Positions 22,478 through 33,199 of a stretch of 64,000 bases of DNA are shown piece by piece; within the stretch, counting starts at the first letter, position 1; every line of letters begins with the position of its first letter. This DNA is from Galerina marginata (lineage: Eukaryota; Basidiomycota; Agaricomycetes; Agaricales; Galerinaceae), in assembly GCA_023014335.1 (NCBI GenBank), contig JAECYW010000015.1:310001-374000 (forward strand). The letters are read 5' to 3'. Below the pieces are notes generated by a model that did no database searches, was not told the origin of the DNA, and worked only from the letters and a program-made list of their open reading frames with translations. A program made the translations under genes and the position numbers.

Positions 22478-23497
22478 ATGCCTCCTAAAAATCCATCAAC
22501 CTCACGCAAACCTCTGCCGAGTTTGAAACCCGGTCCAGCTCCTGCTAGAAAGCCTCCTGCTCGCTCCCTTGCCCCCTCGACTAAGGCTCGGCCCCAAAAA
22601 TCACCAACTACCCCTTCTTACATGGTCGTCGACTCCTTGTTACCATTTCACATCTTTTCGGACCGTAACATGTTCCAAACTTACATTCCTGGTCGTAAAA
22701 CCCACACAACACCTCATGGCAATATCATCGTGGTTGAAGGTACCGGAACTGTTACTGTTCAGATTACCGCCCAGGGCTCTCTCATCAACTTTACCCTCGA
22801 CGGCTGCTGGCATGTTCCTGACTCCTCAAATAATTTCTTTGCATGTCTCCGTTCGCTTTCCAAAGGATCCCAGGTCATGCTTGCTCCTCGTTCACCACGC
22901 CTTCTCGTTGCCCACAAGAGCCGTGTCCTCCAACCGAAACTCCCGAAATATTTCTTGCTCTCAAAGCACCGCACTCAAGGGTATCTTATGCTCAATTTTA
23001 CGTGTGTTGCTCCCAGTACATCACCACCTCCCATCCCATCCCAGAATGCAATTTCCCTCTTTGTTGCTCCACCCCCTGTTGCTTTTGTTGCTCTTTCTTT
23101 ACCCCCCTCCACCCATACCAATACACATCCCACCCCAATTTCCAGCCCACATGCTCCGCTTTCTTCTCCTTTTTCCAAATTAAACATTTTTAACCCACCT
23201 GTTAATACTTATAATAATTCCGACAAGCCTTCCTTTTCTTCGGCTACTTCCCAATCATCAACCCCGTCACAATTTTCAATTTCTATCCCCCTTATTTCTA
23301 CGTCTACTTCTCCGATTATTACTCCACATGATCCTCCACATCACAATTTACTTAAACCTCGCTCCTCTTCACTTTCAACCCTAAATTCAATCTTTTTAGA
23401 CACTTCACTTTATTCAACCCTCTCCGTTACACATTTGCCTCGATCATCTCCAATTCTTTACAACCCATGGCTCTACATTCCGCCACTTCCATCCTAA
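22478..23497 (+). CDS. Copia-like Gag/protease-region protein with degenerate protease site
   Basis: A 339-residue frame. Residues 1-45 are basic and Pro-rich. Then VVDSLLPFHIFSDRNMFQTY aligns by eye with the start of the Copia retropepsin (consensus around VDSGASxHI..D..LF..Y). The Asp at residue 52 and Ser are kept, but the catalytic Gly is Leu. The segment LDGCWHVPDSSNNFFACLRS matches the usual end of the protease region. YFLLSKHRTQGYLML matches the start of the GAG pre-integrase region, which then breaks off into a Ser/Thr/Pro-rich tail. Without the D-S/T-G triad it should lack peptidase activity. Function in an element without reverse transcriptase is unknown; a structural or accessory role is inference. 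Confidence 0.7.
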   Translation: MPPKNPSTSRKPLPSLKPGPAPARKPPARSLAPSTKARPQKSPTTPSYMVVDSLLPFHIFSDRNMFQTYIPGRKTHTTPHGNIIVVEGTGTVTVQITAQGSLINFTLDGCWHVPDSSNNFFACLRSLSKGSQVMLAPRSPRLLVAHKSRVLQPKLPKYFLLSKHRTQGYLMLNFTCVAPSTSPPPIPSQNAISLFVAPPPVAFVALSLPPSTHTNTHPTPISSPHAPLSSPFSKLNIFNPPVNTYNNSDKPSFSSATSQSSTPSQFSISIPLISTSTSPIITPHDPPHHNLLKPRSSSLSTLNSIFLDTSLYSTLSVTHLPRSSPILYNPWLYIPPLPS

Positions 23498-23734
23498 TTT
23501 CAAACCACCTTTTATGGGGGTGTACTTTCTTTTTCTTACTTCTTTTTTATGCTCCCTCTCCTATTTATTTTCTATTCGCTCCCAAGCATATTTTTAATTT
23601 TCCTTAATTCCTTAATCCTTCTAACAACTTTATTTCCATGTTTATTACCTTTTTGTGGGGGTGTTTACTCTTCACGCCTCTTTTCTTCTTCATTTCTCTC
23701 TGTTCACCGTGTCCTTTGACAAGTTCCGTCAGTT

Positions 23735-23743
23735 GTGGGGGTG
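23735..23743 (+). other. Polypurine tract of the Copia-like element
   Basis: GTGGGGGTG lies immediately before the 3' LTR. Near-identical copies lie upstream at 23514-23522 (ATGGGGGTG) and 23655-23663 (GTGGGGGTG). Confidence 0.7.
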
Positions 23744-23899
23744 TGTTGGACTAATAGCCCTATCTGCCCTTCCTCCACCTAGTCACGTACACGTTCCCAC
23801 GCCTCGTCCAGTCTACATACGTATCCTGTACTCGTCGTGTATCGATCTATCACACTCGTTCATCATCTCCCGTGTCTCGTCTCACTGCACCCGCCAACA
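23744..23899 (+). repeat. 3' LTR of the Copia-like element
   Basis: Identical to 21427-21582 and followed by the GTAGC target duplication. Confidence 0.9.
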
Positions 23900-23904
23900 G
23901 TAGC

Positions 23905-25587
23905 CACTACCCCGCTCGACCATGAACGCCCTCAGGGCCGTTGACGCGCCCAGCTCCCACCTCGACACCCGGCAAGCTGTCGACCACCACGAGGCAAGGG
24001 CGAGGAGGAGAGGGCGAGCGGCAGGTACGTGACCACTCACAGTCCAAACACACCCCTAACCACCCCTGCCTTTTCCCCCGCAGAAACGATGGCGCTGGTA
24101 TAGAACCCGCCTCACCTCGTGAACGCCCTGCCATGTCGAACGACGTTGGACGTTGGGCACGCCGCATCCCCTCCCCTCGCTCCGCCACGTCGCACGACGT
24201 GTAGCGTCAAGTATGCTACTGCTGCTTCCTCTGATCTGCCACGTCAACCGACGATGAGCATGCTGCCACCGCACCTCCTGCAGCCGGAGCTCCTGCAACG
24301 GAACCCACCCCGAAACGCCTAGCGAGGTCGATGGAGACGACGAATCGAGCCCCATCCTAAGCCCGCCGCCCCGTACAATCTGTTCGAACAGCGAGAGCAG
24401 GCGAAAACAGGACGACATGCCCAACACCAACTAAAGGAACAGGAGCTCCAGACCACCAGGTAAGTCACCCCCGCCCTCTTCCAGCCTCCTGTACTCACTG
24501 CGGAACCAGTAAACGGGCCACAATAGGCTGAAGAAGTATGCTGCAGCGGTGGACCTCGCCCTCAACGCCCAGGCCCTGTATGTCTCCCCCTCCCTCCTTT
24601 ATCTTTACTAAAAACTGATGTTAATTCTTGTTTTTGTCTTTTTCCGCTATGAGCCCGCGCTCACACTGAGCCGCAACGCCCCTCTCCCCTCAAGCTGTGC
24701 CACGTAGGGTAGACACAGGCCCTGTGGCCGCCCTGGTTCTCACACCCTCCCCTCCGAGCCGCCTTGCCCAATGCACACACCATGGCAACGACAAAATACG
24801 AGCCCCTGCGACCCCCGAGAGCACCCCGAGCCACCAGCCTCAGCCTGCGTGTGAGCCAGCTCAAGCCCAAGCCCGAGCGAGTGCAACACAACGATGGCCA
24901 CACGACGACAGCTACGCGACGACGACAATGGCATAGGTGAGAACGAGAGAGAAAGCTGGCGTTGGCGCCAGCATGAACGAGAGCGACACGATGACGGCGA
25001 TAGCCATGGCATGCCCGTGAATGGGAGGACAGCAATCGAGAGCGACGCGACACCACCCGGCGCACCCAAGAGCCGCCCTGCTCCATCCACTGATGTTGAG
25101 CGTTGAGCGTGCCACTGCCCTTCCGCTGCAGTACGCCCCTCTCTCCGCTCTGCACCATCCTCTGACACGGAGGTTTTAGTCCCGCTTTGAGTAGTTATTA
25201 GAGTAGACTAAGCACACATAGACATGATTACTATTGTATTCCGTAGTATTCTGAATAATCATTCCTTAATTCATCCATCCTGGTCTTAAATGAAAGGCCT
25301 ACCTGTTTCCGCGACTCAACAGCTCGCTGAGCTGTAGCTGCTGAGCGCTGAGCCGCTGAGCCGATGAGTGAGATGATCATTTATGAGAACAAATATGCAT
25401 ATCCACGTTTAAATTTGGCGTTTTCGCCTTTCTCCGGGTCCACAGCTGGATCAAGCAGCTCGAGCGCGGACTTTCCTGTTCGACCATCACAGGCACGCTC
25501 TGCTGGGAGTGGATTGCACTGTAACTAATATTTATAAGTGAAGTAGTTAGTAGTCGAGAAAATGTAATGCAAGTACTCTTTTGTGGG
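23905..25587 (+). other. Interior of the CACTG element, right part
   Basis: GC-rich sequence with possible plus-strand exons separated by intron-like pieces. Donors are GTACGTGACC at about 24024 and GTAAGTCACC at about 24462, with CCGCAG and ACCAG acceptors. The first exon would start at the ATG 23922 (MNALRAVDAPSSHLDTRQ...). The predicted peptides are Ala/Arg/Pro-rich, without a recognised domain and with in-frame stops nearby, so no gene is called. The stretch 25319-25370 repeats GCTGAGC-type motifs. Confidence 0.4.
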
Positions 25588-25663
25588 GAGTTCCAAACGA
25601 AGGTTTTCTTACCGGAGGCTATTTTAAAAAGGCCTCCGGTAAGAAAACCTTCGTTTGGAACTC
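25588..25663. repeat. 32-bp perfect hairpin
   Basis: 25588-25619 is the exact reverse complement of 25632-25663. The 12-nt AT loop itself contains the palindrome TTTTAAAA. It lies 154 bp inside the right terminal repeat of the 12.5-kb element. Its role is unknown; RNA processing, a fold-back insertion or a transposition signal are all possible. Confidence 0.9.
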
Positions 25664-25816
25664 ACGTTGGCGCCAATTAAGCGCCCAATTCAGTCTCAGC
25701 GCCTGACCCGCAGGTACGGGTTTTTGTAGGGTACAAAATTAGCTACCCGTACCCGTACTCTGGTAAAATCCGCACCCCAACCCGCACGGGTTGCCACACC
25801 CGTGACAATCCCCACT
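25664..25816. other. Short segment with ACCCGTA-type repeats
   Basis: Several GGTACGGGT / ACCCGTACCC / ACCCGCACGGG motifs occur in both orientations between 25710 and 25805, next to the right terminal repeat. No coding content. Confidence 0.5.
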
Positions 25817-26323
25817 CTTTTGTCGCTCAAACGCTCAGTGACGGCCGACACGCTCAGCGAGTAGTCTGCGCCTCGCTCAGCGCGCGACTGATTTTGCCAT
25901 CACATTTTGCTGAAGGCAAAATGTGAGCGAAAGGACACATTCTGCCGAGAGCAAAATGACTTGGTGAAATCAATCATTTTGATCACTTTCTAAATTTAGA
26001 ATTCTGCCTGTCAACCGAAATGTGAGCAAAATCTAGCGTTTTTCCATTCTTTTGCCTGAGTGAAAACATATCATTTGGATACCCAGCAAAATGCCAGGAA
26101 AATTGCAAGTTTTAGCTGGATTTTTCCCTCGGGAAAACGAGAGGGAAATTTTGAATTTTGCAATGGGTAAAATGTAATCTAAATCCATCATCTTGCTCCG
26201 ACTTTGCCTCACGGAAATCGTAAAATATTGAATGAATTTTGCCATTCGCAAAATCCTTGTCAAAATCCAAACAACGTGCCTTGAATTTTGCCCCCCCGTC
26301 AAAATAGTCCGGCCGCAGCAGTG
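25817..26323 (-). repeat. Right terminal inverted repeat of the CACTG element
   Basis: The inverted partner of 13832-14338, equal in length (507 bp), ending ..GCAGCAGTG followed by TGT. Confidence 0.85.
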
Positions 26324-26326
26324 TGT

Positions 26327-26658
26327 ATTTATGTGTTTCCACCTCAATCATTGCCATTTATATCCTCCGAAGAAAATACGTTTAAGGTCTCGCTAAGACC
26401 CCCCCCCTCCCAGGATGATGTGCCGGCATTTGCCGATCCCTACCCCTTGAAGTCGACGGCGGACGCGACGCATACCCCGGCCCGGCGCGCAGAGGCAGGT
26501 CGAAATATGTCACGTGATCATGACCAGCGTTGCGTCATTTTCATAACCGTCTTCCGTCTTCCCTATACCCTACCCAACCCAACCCCGGGCCAAAGCCAGA
26601 CCATTAGGAGCTCAGACTCAGAGTCTCGTCCTCGGTTGTGCCCCCTTTGATTTCGAAT
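26327..26658. other. Spacer between the CACTG element and a dispersed repeat
   Basis: Contains a run of C residues at about 26400 and a TATACCCTACCCAACCC stretch. No gene was seen. Confidence 0.35.
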
Positions 26659-27304
26659 TCCTGTGTTGAATGCACATCATAGATAGCACTGTCAACTGAA
26701 CTCAGCCTCAGGCTGCCAGAACTGCCAGTGGCAGCCTCATCGCCTTCCATTCATTGCCTTCCATCGACCTGGGATGTGAAATTGTGAATTAACTGTCTGT
26801 TGCTGGGACTGTGACAGTGCTTTGGCGGTCGAACTACTGGAAGGCTGATGTCGATGCCATAATTTGCTGCCTGGACTCTGGTCACTTCGTAGCCTCTTAC
26901 TCGGTCGTCGACTTCGTCTCTCCTCAAGATTATGTGAATTGCACCCTGTAGACGAGAGATATTTGACACCTTGATCACTTTTCTCCGCGACCTTTCTGCT
27001 TGGAACATTATAGTTGAAGTTACTACTCATCAACAGTTACACATAATTGACGTCCATATGATCTGGAGGTGCGTCCAATTAATAGCGTCTTCACACTCAT
27101 ATAGAAGGTTCTTATTGAATTTGTGCGCAATGCTTTTCAAGACCTCAATGGTTGGCGCGAGTGAGTGAAGCCAATTCCATGACATCATTACCTGGTCTTC
27201 TATATCTCGTGATTCCTTTGGGCCATGTTGTCCTATAATTAGGAGGATAAGATAAAGATGCTCACACCGCTTGGGCTCAGATGTACAGGCTATGCTGCAA
27301 ACGA
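26659..27304 (+). repeat. Dispersed repeat X, copy 1
   Basis: About 646 bp that aligns in the same orientation with 37798-38367. The shared block runs from CCTGTGTTGAATGCACATCA to GGCTATGCTGCAAACGA. Anchors such as GATGTGAAATTGTGAATTA and CACTTCGTAGCCTCTTACTC are conserved between many small differences. Short frames exist in both copies (26737-27033 minus here, 38054-38374 plus there), but they are not the same frame, so no protein is called. Confidence 0.8.
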
Positions 27305-27925
27305 ATGATTGTAGCCATCATTCGTTTACCGGGCTCGGAAGGTCTGGGATGGCCGAACCACTGGCGTATATTCTCTGGGGGCTATTGCATTTCTTCCGTC
27401 CTTAAAGCGTTGACCTCAAAAGCTCTGGTACTCATGCCGGGTCGTCTCTAAAGTACACAGGGTCGAATAACCAAGAGGTAGGTCAAACTGCTCAGCTTTC
27501 AGTCCTTTGCGCTTACGGAAACGTCTGTAGACTGTCAATCCCTGGGGAATTTAATTGTCGCCGTCATACTGTCGTTTTCAATTTTGACTACCCACGGCTT
27601 TACGTGACGTCTCTTGAAAGAAACCAGCCTCCCGTCCCATTCCTCAATCCCTAGGAAACCGCACGTTGAAACACAAAGTACAAAGGCTGATGTTGACATG
27701 AAATGCAAGGCTACCGCCCATAGCCCCCTTTTCCACTTACCCTGCCATGTCGTCTGACATTGGGGAGCTCGGCAGGGAATACCGTGCCCCTAATAGCAGC
27801 CCGCAACCCCCACAAAGCAAGCCCTAGACCCAAAAATTTAGGAGACCTCGGCGGCATGTTAGTTGTCTCTTCTTTGTCTGTCCGCTAGTTGAGCTGACTG
27901 CTTCAATTCTTCTACGCCGTTCTAC
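27305..27925. other. No confident gene; possible gene start
   Basis: A plus-strand ATG at about 27747 opens 26 codons (MSSDIGELGREYRAPNSSPQ...) before a stop. This could be the first exon of the fragment that follows, but no acceptable GT donor was found. Confidence 0.3.
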
Positions 27926-28256
27926 CTAGTCCATCACTCCGTCGTCGTCAGCACCGCTGTCGTCGAAGCATTGCGGCCGCGCATCTCTCCCAGCTAATGT
28001 ACCGCCAGGAATATCTGTCATAAAAACACCAACTAAACGAGAAGCGACCTCTGAGAAGCAAAGACCTTCGACTGCGGGAGGTGGCATAGAAGCCCTTGAG
28101 GCGCTCTCTCGGAAGATAAACCGGCGTTCAGCATCGCACAGTGGCAGGAAATCCGTGCCGCCTTCACCGTCACCGATGCCTCGTGTTCGCGTTAGTCCAG
28201 GCAGTGCGATTAATGCCCCACTAGCTACTGGCGGAACTCCCAAACCGGCTCAAGGG
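27926..28256 (+). CDS. Exon of an unidentified gene interrupted by the Gypsy element
   Basis: After an acceptor (CTACCTAG) an open frame reads SITPSSSAPLSSKHCGRA..., then ...VIKTPTKREATSEKQRPSTA, IEALEALSRKINRRSASH and VPPSPSPMPRVRVSPGSA, up to a possible donor (AG/GTCCGT at about 28257). Composition is typical of a disordered N-terminal region of a fungal protein. The Gypsy element begins 58 bp downstream. Beyond it, at about 35062, a TTGCAG acceptor and further open segments ending near 35411 could be the remaining exons. Family unknown; the model is incomplete. Confidence 0.35.
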
Positions 28257-28314
28257 AGGTCCGTTTATTTAAGATTCAAACAATTGTTCCTGCATTCTTT
28301 CGCGAAACTCCTGG

Positions 28315-28474
28315 TGGAGACGGCAACTGTGAAGGACACGAGCACGATGGAAGTCGGGAACAAGAGTCGATGTCTATTGTGGCTGGCGATCGGACTGTAC
28401 AGTACCTAGAGTGATCCGCTGTTCTAATCTAATCTAACGTGATGGCCGAGAGCGGCACCCGAACCACTGATCCA
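28315..28474 (-). repeat. 3' LTR of the Gypsy element
   Basis: 160 bp, identical to 34782-34941, with the CTGG duplication outside. Confidence 0.92.
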
Positions 28475-28523
28475 TGTGCCCCACCCCACAAAAGCAACGT
28501 CCTCGTTGCGTCAAAACCAACCT

Positions 28524-31500
28524 CTAAGACCTCGCCTTCTTGAGAACCTTGGAAAAAAATGCCTGCAGCAGCCTCTTGCTCCTCCGTGGGCCTTTCACTT
28601 GTTTTGGTGCATTCTGGGTGTTTTCGGCTGCTTCTTTTTCGTTCTCGGTGACCTCGGCGGACTCGGACACCCCCTGCGCTATCTCTGCTTCCACTGCTTC
28701 GCCTTCGCTCTCCTCTGCGCCTATCTCATCTTCGATTGGCACCTCTGGCCCACCTTCTTCTCCGCTGTCACCCTCGGAGTTTGACGCGATCTCGTCATCG
28801 CTGTCAGCCGCCACAACTTCTGCTCCCACGTCGTCAACTTCTTCCCCGACTTCCTCCTCAACGTCTGTCGCATCTTCCTCCAACCCCAACGCCTCCTCTA
28901 CCGCCTTTTGCGCCTCCTGAAGACTCGTTCCATCCCTGGGAATGAATCGGCGCAAGCGTCGAGAGCTGAAACGGCCTCCAATCGGCAGCCCCTCCAATGT
29001 CTCTAACTTGTAGGAGTTCTTTGCGCGACTGACAACGCGACGTGGTGCTGACCACTTTATCTCCAGCTTTCGTATGGCCTTGAACGTGTAGTCCAGATCG
29101 CTACGGTAGACCTGGACGAGCTGCCCGGGCTTGAAGATGACCTCGCGAGGGGCTCTGGCCAACACCTTTTTGTCGAAAGCCTCTTTTCGACGGTGAGCGT
29201 TCTCTACGATCTGTGAATAGCCATCGAGGCGTTGCTGATTCACGTATGCCGACTGCAGCGAGACGTCTTCAGGCGTCACAGGCTCCTCCGCGACATCCAC
29301 TGGTGTCCGTGGCGTGTTTACAACAAGCCCCAAGAGCAACTCGTTCGGCGAGAACTTCAAGAGCGGTAGGATACGCTCGTTAAGGTAGCGAATGGCCTCG
29401 TCTAGGTGCGTTGGCCAGTTTTCCGGAACATCCATGCTGTCGTACTCATCCTCTCCCAGATCCGGCGCGCACAATCTCTTCAGCCTGCCCAGCAGGATCT
29501 TGTTCATCCCCTCCACCAACCCGCTTATCCACGGCGAATACGCAGGCACAATATGAAGCTTGATGCCACGGGACTCGCAGAATTCACGCACTTCCGCATT
29601 ATCAAACTCGGGACCACCATCCGTCATGAACGTCTCGGGATCCGTGTATGTATCGCACACCTTCGTCAGAGCGGTACGTGTTGATTTCCCGGTCGCCGCC
29701 TTGCGCAGCGCATTTCCTGTGACATGCTGAGAATATACGTCAATGTACAGGCTGATCTTCTTCAAGCCGCCCCTTCCTGTCGGCATCGTGAGCGTGTCGG
29801 AAACCAAGAGCTCGAAAGGATGGCGACGAGTTATCGGTTGGAGGAGAGAGTGGAGGTGAGTTGTTCCGAAACCCTTGCACTTCCCGCAACCTATTATGGC
29901 CTGCGTTATTGACCTGTCGAGCCCAGGACTGCATATTCGATCCAGAAGCACCGCCTTGATGTTATCTCGGTGAAAATGTCCCCCATCGCGGTGGACTTCC
30001 CATGCGAGCTCCCTTGCCTCCGCCCGCGTGACGCACTCTACCCGCGGTCGCGCCCGAATTGACTTCCCATCGCCCAGCTTCCACAGTCGCCCATCCTCAA
30101 TCAAATACCCTTTCGCCCTGTGCCTCGCCCTCCTCTTCTCTCGTAAACCCTTCCCGTGGTCCTGCTCCAGTAACGCATCTATGACCTCCACGAACATCCT
30201 CTCCTCAGCAAATCTCTCCCGCAGCGCCACGCCAGCACGCGCTGCACCCTCCTCCCCCTCGGAGACCCCAAAGACGTCGTGAGCTAACCCAACCCTAACC
30301 TCCCAATCTTCGCTAACTGTCCACTCATGCCCATCACCCTCCTCTAGTGGCAAATTCACATATTTCCGACTGAGACCGTCAGCCACAGGGTTCAGGCGAC
30401 CTGGGCGGTGCCGCACGTCGATGATATTATGGGAGACCACTCCGTCGCGCCAGCGTGCGTGCGTGGAGTTCATCTTCGTGCTCAGTAGTTGGTCGCGTAG
30501 AGCCTGACAGTCCGTTTCAATTTCGATAGGAAACCCCCATATGACATCGGCAAATTTGTCCAAGCTGTATTTGAGAGCTGCGAATTCGAGAATATAAGGC
30601 TGATACCGTTCCTCGATCGAGGAAGTCCTTTTCGAAGCAAATGCAACAGGATGGAGTCGCGAGACCTCCTTTCCGCTAGGCAGAACCATGGTGTGCCTTT
30701 GAGTCAACATCCCCGCAAAGCCAAACTTGCACCCGTCCGTGGTGACGACGAACGGGGTGCCATCGAATTTCGGACCCTTGAGGATGGGCTCAGACGTGAG
30801 CGCAATCTTCAGCTTGAGAAACGCGTGAGTATGTTCTTTCGTCCACAATCCCTCCAGTGAATAACCCTTCATCGCGCGCCTGTACGCAGCCTTCCCTTTT
30901 CCCTTTGGCACATCCAACCCCTTTGCTAAATCCGTCAATGGCTGGGCTATGGCCGAATACCCCTTAACCAGAGAACGGAAATAGCCAGTAATCCCGGTGA
31001 AAGCCCCCAAATTCTGCAAGTCCGTGGGCGTTTTCCAGTCCACAATAGCTGTCAGCTTTGACAGATCAGGACGTATTCCAGAAGGCCCCACTCTTGCGCC
31101 GGCGAACACGGCTTCTGTGACAAAGAACCGCGATTTCGAGGCAGAAAGCGACAGCCCTTTCTCTCTCACCCTCATCAACAACACCCTCAACTTCCCCAAC
31201 AGCTCCTCGAAATCGTCCCCCGCCATTGCCCCGTCGTCCACAAACAGCTCAAACAGCGTCCCAATCAAATCGCCCAATGTTGTCGCCGTCATCTCCCCGA
31301 ATGTTGACGGCGCACCCGTCAGACCGAACGGCATGCGCAGATACTTGAAGTACCCGCGACCCTCCACGTAAAAACAGACATAAGGCTGATCGCCCTCCAG
31401 TATCTCACAGGCGTAGAACCCATTCGCAAAATCGAAGACATTCAACCACCGATGCCCGCTAAGCCGCTGTTGCTTGGCTCGTATATCGCCTTGCGGAAGA

Positions 31501-33199
31501 GCTGGGACTTGAGTCACCCTATTCAAGTCGGCGAAGTCCTGGCAAACCCGCCACTTCGTCGCAGGAACTTCGTTCCCTTGAGGACCCTTTTCCTGTGAGT
31601 CCGGGCGTGGTGGCAGATTCTCGAATGCTGACGGAAATCCTGCAGCTATACATTCATCGTTGACCCGGTGCTGGAGTTCTTCAATCGTCAAGCCCTCCCC
31701 TTCGTGCGCTTTCTTTGCGAGAGTCGTCGCTCCACATGACTTAACATCGCGGTGAGATATTGGAGCGATGATCCCAGCATCCAGCATCTTATCGATGACG
31801 CCGTTGAAATATTCGCGTTGCGGAACGCTCAGTGGACGCTGGTTGACCTTGGTGCGGAAAGTGGACCCCTCAGGTATGTTCAACTTGTGCGCTGCGCCCT
31901 CCACCGGTGTAACCTCGCTCATCGATAGAGCAAAGCAGTCCGCAAATTCACGCAGCACGCCCTCAACTTTCCCCCTCTCCTCCGTCGAGAGATCGTTACC
32001 GATTGTGATCTCCTCCATGACTGCGTCGACCCTTGCAGGGAGAAACGGTTCCGTGCGTCGAGTCAAGATATTCGGCTCAAAAGCCTTTGCGAGCATGGGC
32101 TGCTCGATCCCAGGATCTCCGTAATCGCCCTCTGCTGCCTCATCCACCACCCACACCGAACTCCAGTGTTCCACAGGTTCTCCGACGCCTTCACTAATTT
32201 TCTCCGCAACATTCGCAACTCTATCACTCTTCTCCTCGTTCACAGGCTTATCACCCTCCTCCTCTGTAACCACAGTCTCAATGCTCTCCCTCTTCTCAGC
32301 CTTCCGTCGCTGCACCCAACCCTTCAACCGCCTCTCACTGCGCGACTTCTTAGGCGGAAGCCCCTGTGACACACGCCATGCCGCCCGCTCCTCCGCTGTG
32401 CGTCTCGCCACTCCAGCAGCGGTGAGTGGTTGAGGAGGCCCTGACACTGACAGAGCGGTAGAACTGCTGTCCCCAAACACAATCGTGGTACGTTGCTTGA
32501 TGTCCGTTGTGAAACCCATGAGTGGCTCGCTGAAAGCCTGCATTCCAGGTATGAAGAACTGGTTTGAAAGAGTTAACCAGCCACCGTCGTCTGCTCGAAG
32601 ATGAACCTCGTCCAAACCGTAGCCATGAAATGCGTCGAATGCAGTAAGGAGTGGCTTTCCGAAGAGCAATGACCATGCCCCACCACTGTTGAAGACCTCA
32701 AATGAACCAGTCCGCCGCAACCCCTTCAACTCCACGTCCCCCGTCCACACCCCCAAAGATGGTACCATGCGTCCATCGGCCATCCTGAGGATCTTCGAGG
32801 ATGCCGTCAACTCCGTCAGCCTTCCCTTCACTTTCTCGAACACCCCCGCATCAATCGCATTCAACATCGCCCCATCATCAAACACGCTCCGTATCCGCAC
32901 CACTTCGCCCTTCGGCCCCATGAGACAGACCGTATGCACAAACGGAACGCTCCTCGCCGGCCCTTCTCCATAACCAACGCAGTACAGGTCAAAAATGGCT
33001 TTTTTGCTGTTTGAAACATACAGGTTTGTGCTTGCTTCTACCCTATCGCCCTCGCTAACTCCTGTATGCCCTGCGCTAGTTGTCTCCATGTCCCTAAGCC
33101 CCGCCATCCGCGGCTCAGGGACTGCTGCTCCCACCTCCTCCTCTTTACGGGTCGCCAACGGAGTCGCTACCTTGACCTCTACGTTGACGACCCCTCGGC
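28524..33199 (-). CDS. pol: Gypsy Pol polyprotein (PR-RT-RH-IN)
   Basis: The pol frame is open from the frameshift site down to the stop at 28524, about 1558 codons. No ATG occurs near its beginning, so it is most likely made as a Gag-Pol fusion. Visible in order: retropepsin with SVFDDGAML (DDG in place of DTG/DSG); reverse transcriptase with CQDFADLNRVT, RWLNVFDFANGFY, YLRMPFGLTGAPSTF and the catalytic FVDDGA; RNase H with VVTTDGCKFGFAGML and ASKRTSSIEERYQPYILEF; integrase with an HHCC-type zinc region ending GCGKCKGF and DDE residues in LLVSDTLTM, FMTDGGPEFDN and ISGLVEGMNKI; then a PGQLVQVYRSD...KWSAPRRVV core of the C-terminal domain. No chromodomain was seen. The tail is very acidic and ends in a basic GPRRSKRLLQ patch. 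Confidence 0.95.

Larger units (their letters stand above)
21427..23899 (+). mobile_element. Non-autonomous Copia-like LTR element
   Basis: Identical 156-bp LTRs (21427-21582 and 23744-23899) start TGTTGG and end CCAACA. A 5-bp duplication GTAGC flanks the element (21422-21426 and 23900-23904). Directly after the 5' LTR lies GGTTATGGGCCC, the complement of the anticodon arm of initiator tRNA-Met, which fits the half-tRNA priming used by Copia elements. A polypurine tract GTGGGGGTG abuts the 3' LTR. The only substantial frame is 22478-23497; integrase, reverse transcriptase and RNase H are absent from the 2.47 kb. The element is nested inside the 12.5-kb DNA element and is young, judged by LTR identity. 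Confidence 0.88.
13832..26323. mobile_element. 12.5-kb CACTG-ended inverted-repeat DNA element (EnSpm/CACTA-like)
   Basis: The left end reads CACTGCTGTGGCCGGACTA and the right end is its inverted copy with one early difference (..TAGTCCGGCCGCAGCAGTG). Both arms are 507 bp long and highly similar throughout. A TGT triplet abuts each end (13829-13831 and 26324-26326), as expected for the 3-bp duplication of CACTA elements. Many GCAAAAT motifs lie in the arms. Within the element are an intact Copia-like non-autonomous element (21427-23899), a possible two-exon gene (19028-19665), CAG/CTG-rich GC islands and several stem-loops. No transposase domain was recognised, so the element looks non-autonomous. 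Membership in another CACTG-ended group such as the Kyakuja-Dileera-Zisupton elements of mushrooms cannot be excluded. Confidence 0.72.

Noticed and set aside
26737..27033. 98-codon minus-strand frame in repeat X copy 1
   Set aside because: The correspon­ding frame in copy 2 is broken by stops, so it is not conserved as protein.
28441..28474. tRNA-like look of the LTR end (GATGGCCGAG ... CCGAACC)
   Set aside because: The D-arm-like and T-arm-like motifs are in opposite orientation and no cloverleaf forms; it is part of both LTRs.
28736..28945. Plus-strand frames opposite the end of pol and gag (also 33630-34637)
   Set aside because: They are shadows of the intact minus-strand gag and pol frames.
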